From the NCBI GenBank assembly GCA_903921325.1, contig CAIXPL010000028.1, positions 213,912 through 277,911 on the forward strand: 64,000 nt of DNA, read 5' to 3'. This DNA is from an uncultured Pseudomonadota bacterium (GTDB lineage Bacteria; Pseudomonadota; Gammaproteobacteria; Burkholderiales; SG8-39). The notes beneath the pieces are model-generated. The model made no database searches and was not told the origin of the DNA. It saw only the letters and a program-made list of their open reading frames with translations. The position numbers were made by a program, and so were the translations under genes. This document shows, piece after piece, positions 32,397 to 40,915 of the stretch (its first letter is position 1; every line of letters begins with the position of its first letter).

Positions 32397-32813
32397 ATGG
32401 CACAGGACATTCCGGCAGGGTTCACCCTGCGCTCCGAAGACAACACTTTCATGGATCACGTCGGTCCGATTTATCAGCGCGTGCTCGCGCATGGCGTGCA
32501 ACTGGGGGTGCGCCTGCAGCGGCACCAGCTCAACCCGATCCGAACCACGCACGGTGGCATGCTCATGAGTCTCATCGATGTCACGCTGGGTTCGACCGCG
32601 GCCCTCGCACTCGGTCATCCCGGCGTGGTGGCCACTGTGCAACTATCGTGCAATATGCTGGGTGCAGCACGCGAAGGTGACTGGATCCAATCCGAGGCGA
32701 GTGTGGACAAAACGACGCGCAATTTGTCTTTTGTCTCGGGGCGCATCATGAATGGTGACCAGGTGCTGCTGACCGCCACCGGCATCTTCCGTAACCCACC
32801 GCAGCGGGTCTGA
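32397..32813 (+). CDS. PaaI-type hotdog thioesterase
   Basis: A 138-residue acyl-CoA thioesterase-like protein. I start it at the ATG at 32397 (MAQDIPAG), which gives the usual length; the frame runs 105 bases further upstream. The hotdog helix motif NPIRTTHGGMLMSLIDVTLG carries the HGG and Asp of the PaaI/YdiI group, and the last strand ends LTATGIFR. It probably cleaves aromatic or short acyl-CoA thioesters in the cytoplasm. It is followed by the MazG-like gene 18 bases later and the beta-propeller gene, likely one transcript. Confidence 0.82.
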   Translation: MAQDIPAGFTLRSEDNTFMDHVGPIYQRVLAHGVQLGVRLQRHQLNPIRTTHGGMLMSLIDVTLGSTAALALGHPGVVATVQLSCNMLGAAREGDWIQSEASVDKTTRNLSFVSGRIMNGDQVLLTATGIFRNPPQRV

Positions 32814-32831
32814 ACAGAGCGAGTTCACCAT

Positions 32832-33188
32832 ATGCCCAATCTGGCACCGCTGGTCGATGTCTCGGCGCTGGAGGACGCGCTGCGAAAATTTGCCGCCGAG
32901 CGCAACTGGCAGGCATATCACTCACCGAAGAATCTGGCGATGGCGCTCACCGCCGAGCTCGGTGAGCTGGTCGAACTGTTTCAATGGATCACCGAGGATC
33001 AATCCCGCGAAGTTGCGCGTGATCCTAAATTGGCGCGCCCGGTCCGCGATGAACTGGCCGACGTGCTGATCTACCTGGTGCAACTGTCGACGGCACTCGG
33101 TGTCGATCTGAATGAGGCAGTTACCCAGAAACTCAAGACGAACGCCAAGAAGTACCCGGCTGGCGATTCGCGCCCGAAGCGGGCCTGA
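32832..33188 (+). CDS. MazG-like nucleotide pyrophosphohydrolase (RS21-C6/dCTPase type)
   Basis: A 118-residue all-alpha NTP pyrophosphatase. The metal-binding ELGELVELFQW (ExxE near residues 41-45) and DELADVLIYLVQL (ExxD near residues 74-78) are intact, as in the RS21-C6/YpjD group that hydrolyses dCTP or modified nucleotides. The start is ATG at 32832. It is the middle gene of a three-gene plus-strand set with the thioesterase upstream and a beta-propeller protein 5 bases downstream; the biological link between these is not evident. Confidence 0.87.
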   Translation: MPNLAPLVDVSALEDALRKFAAERNWQAYHSPKNLAMALTAELGELVELFQWITEDQSREVARDPKLARPVRDELADVLIYLVQLSTALGVDLNEAVTQKLKTNAKKYPAGDSRPKRA

Positions 33189-33193
33189 ATTCG

Positions 33194-34306
33194 ATGAACA
33201 ATCGACCTGCCGACGACCCGCTCAACGCAAACCAGGATGACAACGAGTCGCATTCGCCCAATGGCCAGGCAAACGCTACCACTGAGGTTGGGCGCGCAGG
33301 TACCTATCGACCTTTTAGCGCGGTGGCTTGCGCCAACCCGATCGAGGGTGGTATGGCGGGAGCCGGGCGCGAGGTGCTGGTGGTTAACAAGCTCGCCGGA
33401 CGCGTACAGTTCTTCGCGCGCTCCGGCTGGACACTGCTGGCCGAACTCGAGATGGAGTCCTTTCCGCATGAGGTGGTGATTGACCCCGGCGGACGCTTGG
33501 CGTACGTGTCGATCTATGGTCGCGGCGTGTTTGGCAAAAATAGCGAGCAGCCCGGTCGCAATATCGCGGTGATCGATCTCAGCACGCGGCAACAGGTGCG
33601 CAGCATTGATGTCTCGCCGTGGCGCGGACCGCATGGCATGGCATTCGATGAACAGGGCGTGCTGTGGGTGTCCTGTGATGTGTCCGGTGTTGTCCTTGCA
33701 CTCGATCCGGTGCGTGGCGAGATTTTGAGTGCGGTGCCAAGCGGCAGCTTCGGGACACACTGGCTGGTGGCCTGTCATCTCCACAGCAAGATCTACGCTT
33801 CGAACAAGACCTTTGATTTTCTGTGCGTGATCGATTCGCGCGAACGCAAGCTCATCGGCAGGATTCCATTCCCTCACGGCAGTGAAGGGCTGGCCTTATC
33901 CCCCCTTGGCGATCGACTGTACGTCACCGCCCAGCGACCGCAGATGATGGCCGTCATCGACACGCAGACCGATGCGATCATCGAAGAGGTGTCGCTGACA
34001 GTCTTCTCGCCTACGCCGCCTGAGCGTAACCCGCAGAAGCGCGTGCGGGTGTCACCGGATGGCCGCTGGCTGTTGCTTACCAGTTTCAACACCGGTGAGA
34101 TCGCCATCCTGCCCGGCAATGACTTGCGGGCGCAACGCCTGTTCTCAGTTGAGAAAGGCCCGATGGGCATTACCTTTGCAGACTCGAATCATGCGTTCGT
34201 GATGAACCATGATCAGGGCACTGTATGGCTGATCAATGTCCAGAGCGGCCAGGTGGTCGATCGATTTGTCACCGCCGCCGGGCCGGAAACCCTCGCGATG
34301 GTCTGA
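33194..34306 (+). CDS. YncE-like beta-propeller protein
   Basis: A 370-residue protein made of repeated propeller blades: GREVLVVNKLAGRVQFF, GRLAYVSIYGRG, IAVIDLSTRQQVRSI, GVLWVSCDVSGVVLALD, LCVIDSRERKLIGRIPFPHGSEGLALS, MMAVIDTQTDAIIEEV and VWLINVQSGQVVDRF (quoted in parts), about seven blades. It resembles YncE/YVTN-type propellers, but those usually carry a signal peptide and none is visible here; the first 35 residues are polar and Asn-rich. Function is unknown (binding scaffold or lactonase-like). It is the last gene of the thioesterase-MazG set, followed by a hairpin at 34306. Confidence 0.8.
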   Translation: MNNRPADDPLNANQDDNESHSPNGQANATTEVGRAGTYRPFSAVACANPIEGGMAGAGREVLVVNKLAGRVQFFARSGWTLLAELEMESFPHEVVIDPGGRLAYVSIYGRGVFGKNSEQPGRNIAVIDLSTRQQVRSIDVSPWRGPHGMAFDEQGVLWVSCDVSGVVLALDPVRGEILSAVPSGSFGTHWLVACHLHSKIYASNKTFDFLCVIDSRERKLIGRIPFPHGSEGLALSPLGDRLYVTAQRPQMMAVIDTQTDAIIEEVSLTVFSPTPPERNPQKRVRVSPDGRWLLLTSFNTGEIAILPGNDLRAQRLFSVEKGPMGITFADSNHAFVMNHDQGTVWLINVQSGQVVDRFVTAAGPETLAMV

Positions 34307-34324
34307 CTGCGAGTGGATCGCAGT
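34306..34324. terminator. Hairpin between convergent genes
   Basis: A perfect 7-bp stem ACTGCGA/TCGCAGT (34306-34312 and 34318-34324) with loop GTGGA lies immediately after the beta-propeller stop and before the convergent TauD-like gene. There is no T-run on either side, so it may be a weak or factor-assisted terminator. Confidence 0.35.
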
Positions 34325-34346
34325 GCCCTGAAAGAATTAATCGACC

Positions 34347-35222
34347 TTAAAGGGCGTGCTCGACATCGACAACGATGCGCCGCAACTTTCTTGCCTCACC
34401 CGGATTGAAGTGGGTACGGGCATGCATGACGCAGCGATTGTCCCAAATCAGCGTGTCGCCCGGGGTCCAGCGATGCTCGTAGCAAAAGGCGGGTTGCTCC
34501 TGGTGATCGAAAATCGCCTGCAGCAACTCATCGCTCTCCGCCCGCGGGATACCAACGATGTATTCAGTCATCAACCGGTTGGCATAGATTGCCTTGCGTC
34601 CGGTGGCCGGATGGGTGCAGACCAGCGGATGCGCAGCACGTAGTGCCTTCGCCGAGTGCGTCGCCCGACTCGCCGGAGCGGTGTTGTCCGCCTTGATGCC
34701 CGGCTCGTAGGTATTCATCGCGTCCCGACCCTCGATCCTGCGCTTGAGCGCGTCAGGCAAAGCTTGCCAGGCGGTGTACTGATTGGCGAAGACGGTGTTG
34801 CCGCCGTGCGCAGGAATGTCAATGGCATAGAGCATGGTGGCAATGGTCGGTCGCGCGACATAGCACCGATCAGAATGAAAGAACATCTCGCCGTCGGGCA
34901 ACGCCCCGACATAACGGCCGTTCTCCTTCTCGTTGGTGACATACATGACCGCAGGGTGAGTGCGACTGTTCATCCCATAGTCACCCAGGGTCCGGCCGAG
35001 TTCGCCGAAGTACTCGCCAAAGCGCACCTGTGCCAGCTCATCCAGGCGCTGCCCGGGCACCAGGAGAACGCAGTGCTCATAGAGTAAGGCTCGGATTGCG
35101 AGCGCCACATCGCGTTCGACCGGCTGTGACAGATCGAGTCCGTGCACTGCGACGCCAAGGGCCAGGGATAGCGGGCGCACATCAAGCCGGGTTGCGGTGA
35201 CAGTTTGCGCAGACGTTGTCAT
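34347..35222 (-). CDS. TauD/TfdA family Fe(II)/2-oxoglutarate dioxygenase
   Basis: A 291-residue non-heme iron dioxygenase. The facial triad is visible as FHSDRCY (His and Asp, near residue 110) and a distal His in NRCVMHARTHF (near residue 265), followed by the 2-oxoglutarate-binding Arg in ARKLRRIVVD. The N-terminus LDVRPLSLALGVAVHGLDLS is typical. I prefer the ATG at 35222 (MTTSAQ), with AGGTAGGGG upstream, over 35255. Substrates in this family include taurine, sulfate esters and phenoxyacetates; it cannot be told which applies. It is divergent from the Bug gene at 35324. Confidence 0.88.
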   Translation of the reverse strand: MTTSAQTVTATRLDVRPLSLALGVAVHGLDLSQPVERDVALAIRALLYEHCVLLVPGQRLDELAQVRFGEYFGELGRTLGDYGMNSRTHPAVMYVTNEKENGRYVGALPDGEMFFHSDRCYVARPTIATMLYAIDIPAHGGNTVFANQYTAWQALPDALKRRIEGRDAMNTYEPGIKADNTAPASRATHSAKALRAAHPLVCTHPATGRKAIYANRLMTEYIVGIPRAESDELLQAIFDHQEQPAFCYEHRWTPGDTLIWDNRCVMHARTHFNPGEARKLRRIVVDVEHAL

Positions 35223-35323
35223 GGGTATCGCCCCTACCTTGCACAGATTGGGCATAGCATACCAGTCCGTGGAACGCGATTTGCTGTGAGGATTTCAACC
35301 CACCCGCCAAGGAAAGTGAGTCC

Positions 35324-36316
35324 ATGTGCCTGCGTGCCTTCATCGCCCCGCTGGTCCTGCTACTAATCACCGCAACGGCATCGCCGAGGACCGCGGCGCA
35401 AAACGCGACGAGCTCCGCGTACCCCACGCGTGCGGTGCGCGTCATCATTCCCTATGCTGCGGGGGGCGTCGGAGACATTCTCGGTCGCATCGTCTCGCAG
35501 CGCATGGCAGACGTGCTTGGGCAACCGTTTGTAGTCGAAAATCGTGGTGGTGCCGCCGGTACGATAGGCTCGGATATGGTCGCCAAGGCGGTGCCCGATG
35601 GCTACACGCTGATGGCCTCGACGATCGGTGCATTTTCCATTGCGCCCCACCTGCTCAAGTCCATGCCTTACGATCCGGCGACTGCGTTCACTGCGATCGG
35701 TGGAGTGGCGCGTTCCACCAGCATGCTCGTGGTCGGTGCGAGCCAGCCCATCCATTCGGTAGCCGACTTGATCGCACGAGCCAAAGCATCACCCGGGCGA
35801 GTCAGCTATGGCTCTGCCGGGATTGGCAGCATCGGACATTTGACCGGCGAATTGCTGGCGATGGCTTCCGGCATCGAAATGACCCATATCCCCTACAAAA
35901 GCGCTGTGCTGGCATTTCCCGAAGTCATCAACGGCAGCATCACCCTGGCGATCGACACTTTGCCCTCGGTGATGCAATTCCTCAGGGCGGGCAGCGTACG
36001 ACCATTGGCGATGCTGTCCCTGGAACGCGTCGCTACCGCCCCAGCGGTGCCCAGCATCGCCGAGGCTGGTTTTCCAGAGGCGGTGCTTGAATTCTGGTCC
36101 GCCCTGCACGCGCCGGCTCACCTGCCCGCGCCGGTCACGGAGCGCCTTGCGCAGGCTCTCGCACGAGTCCTTGCGCAGCCCGAGATGCGTGTTCGCTTGG
36201 AAGGCCTCGGTGCCGAGCCCTGGTCGATCAGCGGGCCCGCGCTTGATGCACGGGCACGTGTCGACCGCGACCGCATCGGCAAGGTCGTCAAAGCCGCTGG
36301 AATCCAGGCGGAATAG
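35324..36316 (+). CDS. Bug/TctC family binding protein
   Basis: A 330-residue solute receptor with a signal peptide ending TAAQ near residue 25. Motifs are AAGGVGDILGRIV, VVENRGGAAGTIGSD and VPDGYTLMAS; note AAGG in place of PPGG. GGAAAG is seven to eight bases before the ATG. It is divergent from the TauD-like dioxygenase, with about 100 bases between, suggesting that it presents a related substrate. It is convergent with the next Bug gene, giving four Bug genes in 8.7 kb on alternating strands (35324, 36348, 37313, 43024). Confidence 0.92.
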   Translation: MCLRAFIAPLVLLLITATASPRTAAQNATSSAYPTRAVRVIIPYAAGGVGDILGRIVSQRMADVLGQPFVVENRGGAAGTIGSDMVAKAVPDGYTLMASTIGAFSIAPHLLKSMPYDPATAFTAIGGVARSTSMLVVGASQPIHSVADLIARAKASPGRVSYGSAGIGSIGHLTGELLAMASGIEMTHIPYKSAVLAFPEVINGSITLAIDTLPSVMQFLRAGSVRPLAMLSLERVATAPAVPSIAEAGFPEAVLEFWSALHAPAHLPAPVTERLAQALARVLAQPEMRVRLEGLGAEPWSISGPALDARARVDRDRIGKVVKAAGIQAE

Positions 36317-36347
36317 TGCGATAGCGGACCCAAACCTGATACAACGC

Positions 36348-37316
36348 TCAATCCGCGGTGGCGCCGGATTGCTTGACCAGTACCGCCCAGCGGGCAGTGT
36401 CCTCGCGCATGCGCCGGCTCAGTGACTCGGCGCTGTCAAGAATGGGCTCAAGACCGTTTTCCGTCAGATACTGACGTTTGAAATCAGGTTCGCTCATGAT
36501 TCTGACCAGGTCGCCATTCAGTCGATCAACGAGTGGTTTAGCCATCGATCCGGGCGCGACAACCGCAAAAAATGAATTTGCCTGAAACCCGGGCAGACCT
36601 GATTCACTCACCGTGGGCAGCGTCGGATAGAGCGCGAGTCGTTGCGGCGTGCTCGATCCTAGCAAGCGCAGCCGGCCGGTGCGGGCATTGGGCTCTACCA
36701 CGTTCACGTTGACCAGCATCATCGAGATATGTCCGGCCAGCAAATCAGCCAGTGCCGGTGCCGACCCCTTGTATGGCACATGCACGAGTTCTATGCCGGC
36801 TTCATGCTTGAATTGTTCCATTGCGATGTGGGCGTAAGAACCGGTGCCCATGGAGCCATAGGAATACGGCGTTGACTGTGTCCGTGCCAGGGAAATAAAT
36901 TCTGCAACGGTCTTGGCAGGAACGACCGGGTTGAGCGCAATCACTGGCGACAGGCTCGCAATCGCCGTGATCGGCGTGAAATCGCGCTCGACATCGTAGG
37001 GTAGCTTTTTGTACAAGTGCGGATCGATCACGAACTTGGAGCTGTCTGAGACCAGCAGCGTGTAGCCATCCGGGGCCGCGTGCGACACAAACTCGGCACC
37101 AATAATGCCGGCCGCACCTGGGCGGTTATCGACGATCACCGCTTGATTCCATAGCGGGGCGAGTTTTTGCGCAATGGCGCGGCCGAGCAAATCAGTGACG
37201 CCGCCGGCGGGCGTCGCCACCACAATATGAACCGGCCTCGCCGGAAAGGGTTGGGCTTGCGCGGCGGACGAGACCAACGCAAGCAGTGCGGCTATCGACA
37301 GCAGCCGGAAAATCAC
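36348..37316 (-). CDS. Bug/TctC family binding protein, second of a tandem pair
   Basis: A 322-residue solute receptor with a short signal peptide (LSIAALLALVSSAAQAQ). Loops read PAGGVTDLLGRAI, VDNRPGAAGIIGAE and APDGYTLLVSD. Its start overlaps the stop of the upstream Bug gene by four bases (ATGA), so two different receptors are made from one message. The pair is too different in sequence to be a recent tandem copy. No enzyme or permease gene lies in the same transcript. Confidence 0.93.
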   Translation of the reverse strand: MIFRLLSIAALLALVSSAAQAQPFPARPVHIVVATPAGGVTDLLGRAIAQKLAPLWNQAVIVDNRPGAAGIIGAEFVSHAAPDGYTLLVSDSSKFVIDPHLYKKLPYDVERDFTPITAIASLSPVIALNPVVPAKTVAEFISLARTQSTPYSYGSMGTGSYAHIAMEQFKHEAGIELVHVPYKGSAPALADLLAGHISMMLVNVNVVEPNARTGRLRLLGSSTPQRLALYPTLPTVSESGLPGFQANSFFAVVAPGSMAKPLVDRLNGDLVRIMSEPDFKRQYLTENGLEPILDSAESLSRRMREDTARWAVLVKQSGATAD

Positions 37317-38302
37317 TCGGCGCGCGCTCCGCTCGCCTTCACAAACGGTCCGAGCTTGTCCATATCGGTCCGGATATAGGCATCGAACTCAGCCAGTGGC
37401 ACGTTACGGGCACCCAGACCGAGTTTGGCGAACTCGGCTTTGATGTCCTCATGCTCTTGGGCGATACGCACGGTGCGGCTCAGCTGCGCAAGAATGGCCG
37501 GACTGACATGGACCGGAGCGAGCAAGCCAAACCACGCGGTGTACTGATAGTCGATTCCGGCTGCTTCGCGCGCACTCGGGACCTCCACCGGACTGTGCAT
37601 CGATTCGGCGCTCGACACCCCCAGCGCGAGCAGCTTGCCCGCCTTCACCTGACTGAGCAGGAAGGCGGTCGGAACAAAGGTGACTTCGATGCGGCCACCG
37701 AGCAGGTCAGACACATAATCCGATGAATTCTTGTATGGCACATGGCGCAATTCAATGCCCGCCAGTTTGCTGAAATAGGCGCCGGCAAGATGGGTCGATG
37801 TGCCGATCCCGGCCGATGCATAGCTGACGTCACCGGGTGATTTTTTTGCCAATGCGATGAGGTCTTTCAGCGTCTTCGCACCGGACTGCAGGCTCGCCAC
37901 AATCAGGTAGGCAGACTCTGCCATCAGTGCCACGCCTGCAAAGTCGCGCTTGCTGTCATAACTCAATGCGGGGTATAGCGCCGGGTTGATCGCATGCGTG
38001 GAATTGGCCATCAGCAAGGTGTATCCATCGGCCGCTGCGACTGCCACCATCTGTGTTGCAATCGTGCCGCCCGCGCCAGGGCGGTTTTGCACCACCACAT
38101 TGCCGCCCAGGATCTCCGAGAAGCGCGGCGCAAACGCGCGCGCGATCAGGTCCGTCGTGGTGCCCGTTGCATAGGGTACGACCAGGGTCACTGGCTTGAC
38201 CGGATAGTGCTCCTGCGCCCTTGCAGGCGCCGCAATCACCGTGAGGCCTGCCTGCAGCACCGTAGTCAAGAGTGCCAGAGTGCCGATACGCAATCGGATC
38301 AT
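37313..38302 (-). CDS. Bug/TctC family binding protein, first of a tandem pair
   Basis: A 329-residue solute receptor. The ATG at 38302 is preceded by GAGGAG and begins the signal peptide (IRLRIGTLALLTTVLQAGL, cleaved near ARAQ); two earlier in-frame starts add only charged residues. The first ligand loop is divergent: PYATGTTTDLIARAF replaces the usual PGG turn, so ligand contacts may differ. The other loops are ordinary (VQNRPGAGGTIATQ, AADGYTLLMANS). It is divergent from the CoxL-like gene, with a repeat-bearing 209-base region between. Confidence 0.9.
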   Translation of the reverse strand: MIRLRIGTLALLTTVLQAGLTVIAAPARAQEHYPVKPVTLVVPYATGTTTDLIARAFAPRFSEILGGNVVVQNRPGAGGTIATQMVAVAAADGYTLLMANSTHAINPALYPALSYDSKRDFAGVALMAESAYLIVASLQSGAKTLKDLIALAKKSPGDVSYASAGIGTSTHLAGAYFSKLAGIELRHVPYKNSSDYVSDLLGGRIEVTFVPTAFLLSQVKAGKLLALGVSSAESMHSPVEVPSAREAAGIDYQYTAWFGLLAPVHVSPAILAQLSRTVRIAQEHEDIKAEFAKLGLGARNVPLAEFDAYIRTDMDKLGPFVKASGARAE

Positions 38303-38353
38303 TGCTGCTGTCTCCTCATTCATGCTCACTCGAGCAATACGCTCGGGGATTTC

Positions 38354-38375
38354 TCGCACCCTATAATAAGCGAGG
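38354..38375. promoter_or_regulatory. TATAAT box bracketed by an inverted repeat
   Basis: In the divergent region between the Bug pair and the CoxL-like gene, a TATAAT (38363-38368) is flanked by CTCGC (38354-38358) and GCGAG (38371-38375). The box is readable as a -10 on the plus strand, but no -35 is at the right distance. A second small inverted repeat, CGAGC-AATAC-GCTCG, lies just to its left. This is a possible operator/promoter; weak. Confidence 0.3.
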
Positions 38376-38436
38376 TGGCGGCAGGGCGGTCACCTGTAGC
38401 TCACAACGTACTTCCGTGGAGCGATGCATCCCTCTG

Positions 38437-38540
38437 ACGGAGTGTCCACGGTGAGCGCTGACCTATGCCGAGTAGCCCGCGGATCGGAGAGTCCTGAGTG
38501 AGCACAGACCCATGCTGAGTAGTGCACGGATTGGAGAATC
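38437..38540 (+). repeat. 47-bp-period tandem repeat duplicating the start of the CoxL-like gene
   Basis: The segment at 38452-38493 and that at 38499-38540 match at about 33 of 42 positions with a 47-base offset. The second copy contains the real ATG (38512); the first contains an in-frame-looking ATG at 38465 that encodes MPSSPRIGES then stop, against MLSSARIGES in the gene. Differences in the shared RIGES part fall at third codon positions. The similarity extends left to 38437 (CGGAGTGTCC against CGGAGAGTCC at 38485), hinting at a third worn copy. Confidence 0.7.
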
Positions 38541-40848
38541 GGTGCGCCGGGTCGAAGACGCGCGGTTTCTGACTGGCGCCGGTCGATTTGTCGATGACAT
38601 TGAACTGCCGCGCCAGGCTTATGCTGCGCTGGTGCTCTCACCCCATGCACACGCCACTATCGACCAAATCGACACTCAGGTTGCCCGTGCAATGCCCGGC
38701 GTGCTGTGCGTATTGACTGGAGCCGATGTCAAGCTCGACGGTCTGGGCGCGTTCCCGACCATCTACATTGCCGATGAACGCGGCGGTCCTGCGGGCTTTC
38801 GGACCTTCCGGCCGTTGCTCGTGCTTGATCGCGTTCGCTGTGTCGGCGATCGGGTGGCGCTGGTCGTTGCTGATACGCTGCAGCAGGCGCGCGACGCGGC
38901 CGAGCAGGTGCAGGTTGATTACACGCCACTGCCTGCGGTGACGCGGCCGGATCAGGCAATTCTTGCCGATGCCCCGCGCTTATGGGAAGGATGCTCGGAC
39001 AACATTTCATTCCGGATCGCATTTGGTGATCCGGAGCTGACCCGCGCCGCATTCGCGCAGGCCCACACCACGGTGTCGTTGCGCCTGGTGAATCAGCGCG
39101 TCTCGGCCAATCCGATCGAACCGCGTGCGGCGTTGGGGCATTACGATGCTTCAAGCGAGACGTATACCTTGTACGCCACCTCGCAGGCACCGCACAGCGC
39201 GCGCGGTATCCTGGCACGCGAGATATTTGCGATTCCGGAACAGCGTTTGCGCGTGATCTCCGGCGATGTGGGCGGTGGATTCGGACTCAAGATCCACCCC
39301 TATATGGAAGACGCGCTGGTGTTATGGGCATCGCGCCGCTGCGCGCGTCCGGTCAAGTGGGTGGCCACCCGATCGGAGTCGTTGCTCGGTGACAACCACG
39401 GCCGCGATCAAGTCGTCGAAGGCACCCTGGCACTTGATGCTGAGGGGCGCATGCTGGGCCTGCGCGTACGCGGATGGCATGGCATTGGCGCCTACGCTTT
39501 TCACGGCGCAGTGACGCCGGTCGATTACGCCATGAAGCTGCTGCCCAGCGTTTATGATCTGCAGGCGGTTGATGTGATCGGGCACGGAGTCTTCACCAAT
39601 ACCTCGCCCACTTCGGCCTATCGCGGTGCCGGGCGACCGGAGGCGGCGCTGTTGATTGAACGGCTCATTGATCGCGGTGCACGCGCACTGGGCATCGACC
39701 CGGTGCAGATGCGCGCACGAAACCTGATCGACTGCTCCGCAATGCCGTATCGAAGCGCCTGCGGGCTGGTCTATGACAGTGGCGACTTTGCACGGGTGAT
39801 GGCCCATTGCATTGCATTGGCCGACTGGCAGGGCTATGCAACCCGTCAGGCCACTGCGCGCAATGCCGGCCGCTATTACGGCCGCGCACTGGCTTGCTAT
39901 ATCGAAGCCGGGGGACGTTTCAACGATCGGATGGAGTTGCGCTTTGATCCCACCGGAGGCCTTTGCATCCTCGCCGGTACCCATTCACACGGTCAAGGTC
40001 ACGCCACCACCTTTGCCCAGTTGACCCATGAGTGGCTGGGGATACCGTTCGACACGATTCAATTTCGCCAGGGTGATACCGAACAGGTCGCCTTTGGACG
40101 CGGCACCTATGCCGCGCGCAGTTCCATGGTGGCCTGCGGCGCGCTGCGGCTGGCGGCCGATGCGATCATCGATAAGGCGCGCCCGCTCGCTGCCTTTTTA
40201 CTGGAGTCTTCCGCCGAAGAACTGGTGTTTGCCAACGGGCAATTTGTTGTCACCGGGACGGATCGCGGCGTACCACTCACCGAGGTGGCCCGTGCCGCCT
40301 TTCGCCCACGTGGTGTGCCCGAGCATCTGGCGATCGGACTGGAAGCGAGCGCCATGTATTCCAGCAAAGGACAAAACCACCCGAATGGCTGTCATGCCTG
40401 CGAAGTCGAAATTGACCCCGATACCGGCCAGGTACGCATCACCCGTTACACCGCCGTTGATGATCTGGGTCGCGTGATCAACCCGATGATCTGCGAGGGC
40501 CAGATCCACGGCGGCGTGGCGCAGGGTATCGGACAGGCACTCATGGAACAGATCAGCTATGACCCGCACTCGGGACAGTTGCTCTCCGGCACCTTCACCG
40601 ACTATTGCATGCCGCGCGCCGATGACATGCCGCACCTGCAGGTGGGTTTCGACGAGATTCCGAGTACCTCCAATCCGCTGGGCCTCAAAGGCGTCGGGGA
40701 AGCAGGCACAATCCCGGCACCACCGGCCATCATCGAGGCGATACTGGATGCTCTGCGACCGCTAGGCGTTGAGGACATCGCCATGCCGGCAACCGCAGAA
40801 AGAATTTGGCGCGCTATGGCAACGGTGCCTCGAGCAGACCCGGTTTGA
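38512..40848 (+). CDS. Molybdopterin-binding large subunit, xanthine dehydrogenase/CoxL family (form II-like)
   Basis: A 778-residue molybdenum hydroxylase large subunit. It has the N-terminal GxSxxRxED-type opening (IGESVRRVEDARFLTGAGRF), the loop AYRGAGRPEA near residue 370 that marks form II/aldehyde-oxidase-type proteins rather than the CO dehydrogenase AYRCSFR, and the active-site Glu in GVGEAGTIP near residue 730. Such enzymes hydroxylate aldehydes or N-heterocycles and need an FAD subunit and a 2Fe-2S subunit; neither gene is adjacent. The start is within a 47-base tandem repeat. The BKACE gene follows 67 bases later on the same strand. Confidence 0.9.
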   Translation: MLSSARIGESVRRVEDARFLTGAGRFVDDIELPRQAYAALVLSPHAHATIDQIDTQVARAMPGVLCVLTGADVKLDGLGAFPTIYIADERGGPAGFRTFRPLLVLDRVRCVGDRVALVVADTLQQARDAAEQVQVDYTPLPAVTRPDQAILADAPRLWEGCSDNISFRIAFGDPELTRAAFAQAHTTVSLRLVNQRVSANPIEPRAALGHYDASSETYTLYATSQAPHSARGILAREIFAIPEQRLRVISGDVGGGFGLKIHPYMEDALVLWASRRCARPVKWVATRSESLLGDNHGRDQVVEGTLALDAEGRMLGLRVRGWHGIGAYAFHGAVTPVDYAMKLLPSVYDLQAVDVIGHGVFTNTSPTSAYRGAGRPEAALLIERLIDRGARALGIDPVQMRARNLIDCSAMPYRSACGLVYDSGDFARVMAHCIALADWQGYATRQATARNAGRYYGRALACYIEAGGRFNDRMELRFDPTGGLCILAGTHSHGQGHATTFAQLTHEWLGIPFDTIQFRQGDTEQVAFGRGTYAARSSMVACGALRLAADAIIDKARPLAAFLLESSAEELVFANGQFVVTGTDRGVPLTEVARAAFRPRGVPEHLAIGLEASAMYSSKGQNHPNGCHACEVEIDPDTGQVRITRYTAVDDLGRVINPMICEGQIHGGVAQGIGQALMEQISYDPHSGQLLSGTFTDYCMPRADDMPHLQVGFDEIPSTSNPLGLKGVGEAGTIPAPPAIIEAILDALRPLGVEDIAMPATAERIWRAMATVPRADPV

Positions 40849-40915
40849 TCGAACGCGCATGAGGCCACAAGTAATCGGCCATAAGCAATCAAGAAACACA
40901 GGAGACCACCGCACC

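Noticed and set aside
33071..33877. Long open frame antisense to the MazG-like and beta-propeller genes (also 41840-42649, 55148-55906, 57765-58781 and 60704-61486)
   Set aside because: They are antisense shadows of well-supported genes in high-GC DNA, with no family features, ribosome sites or plausible composition.
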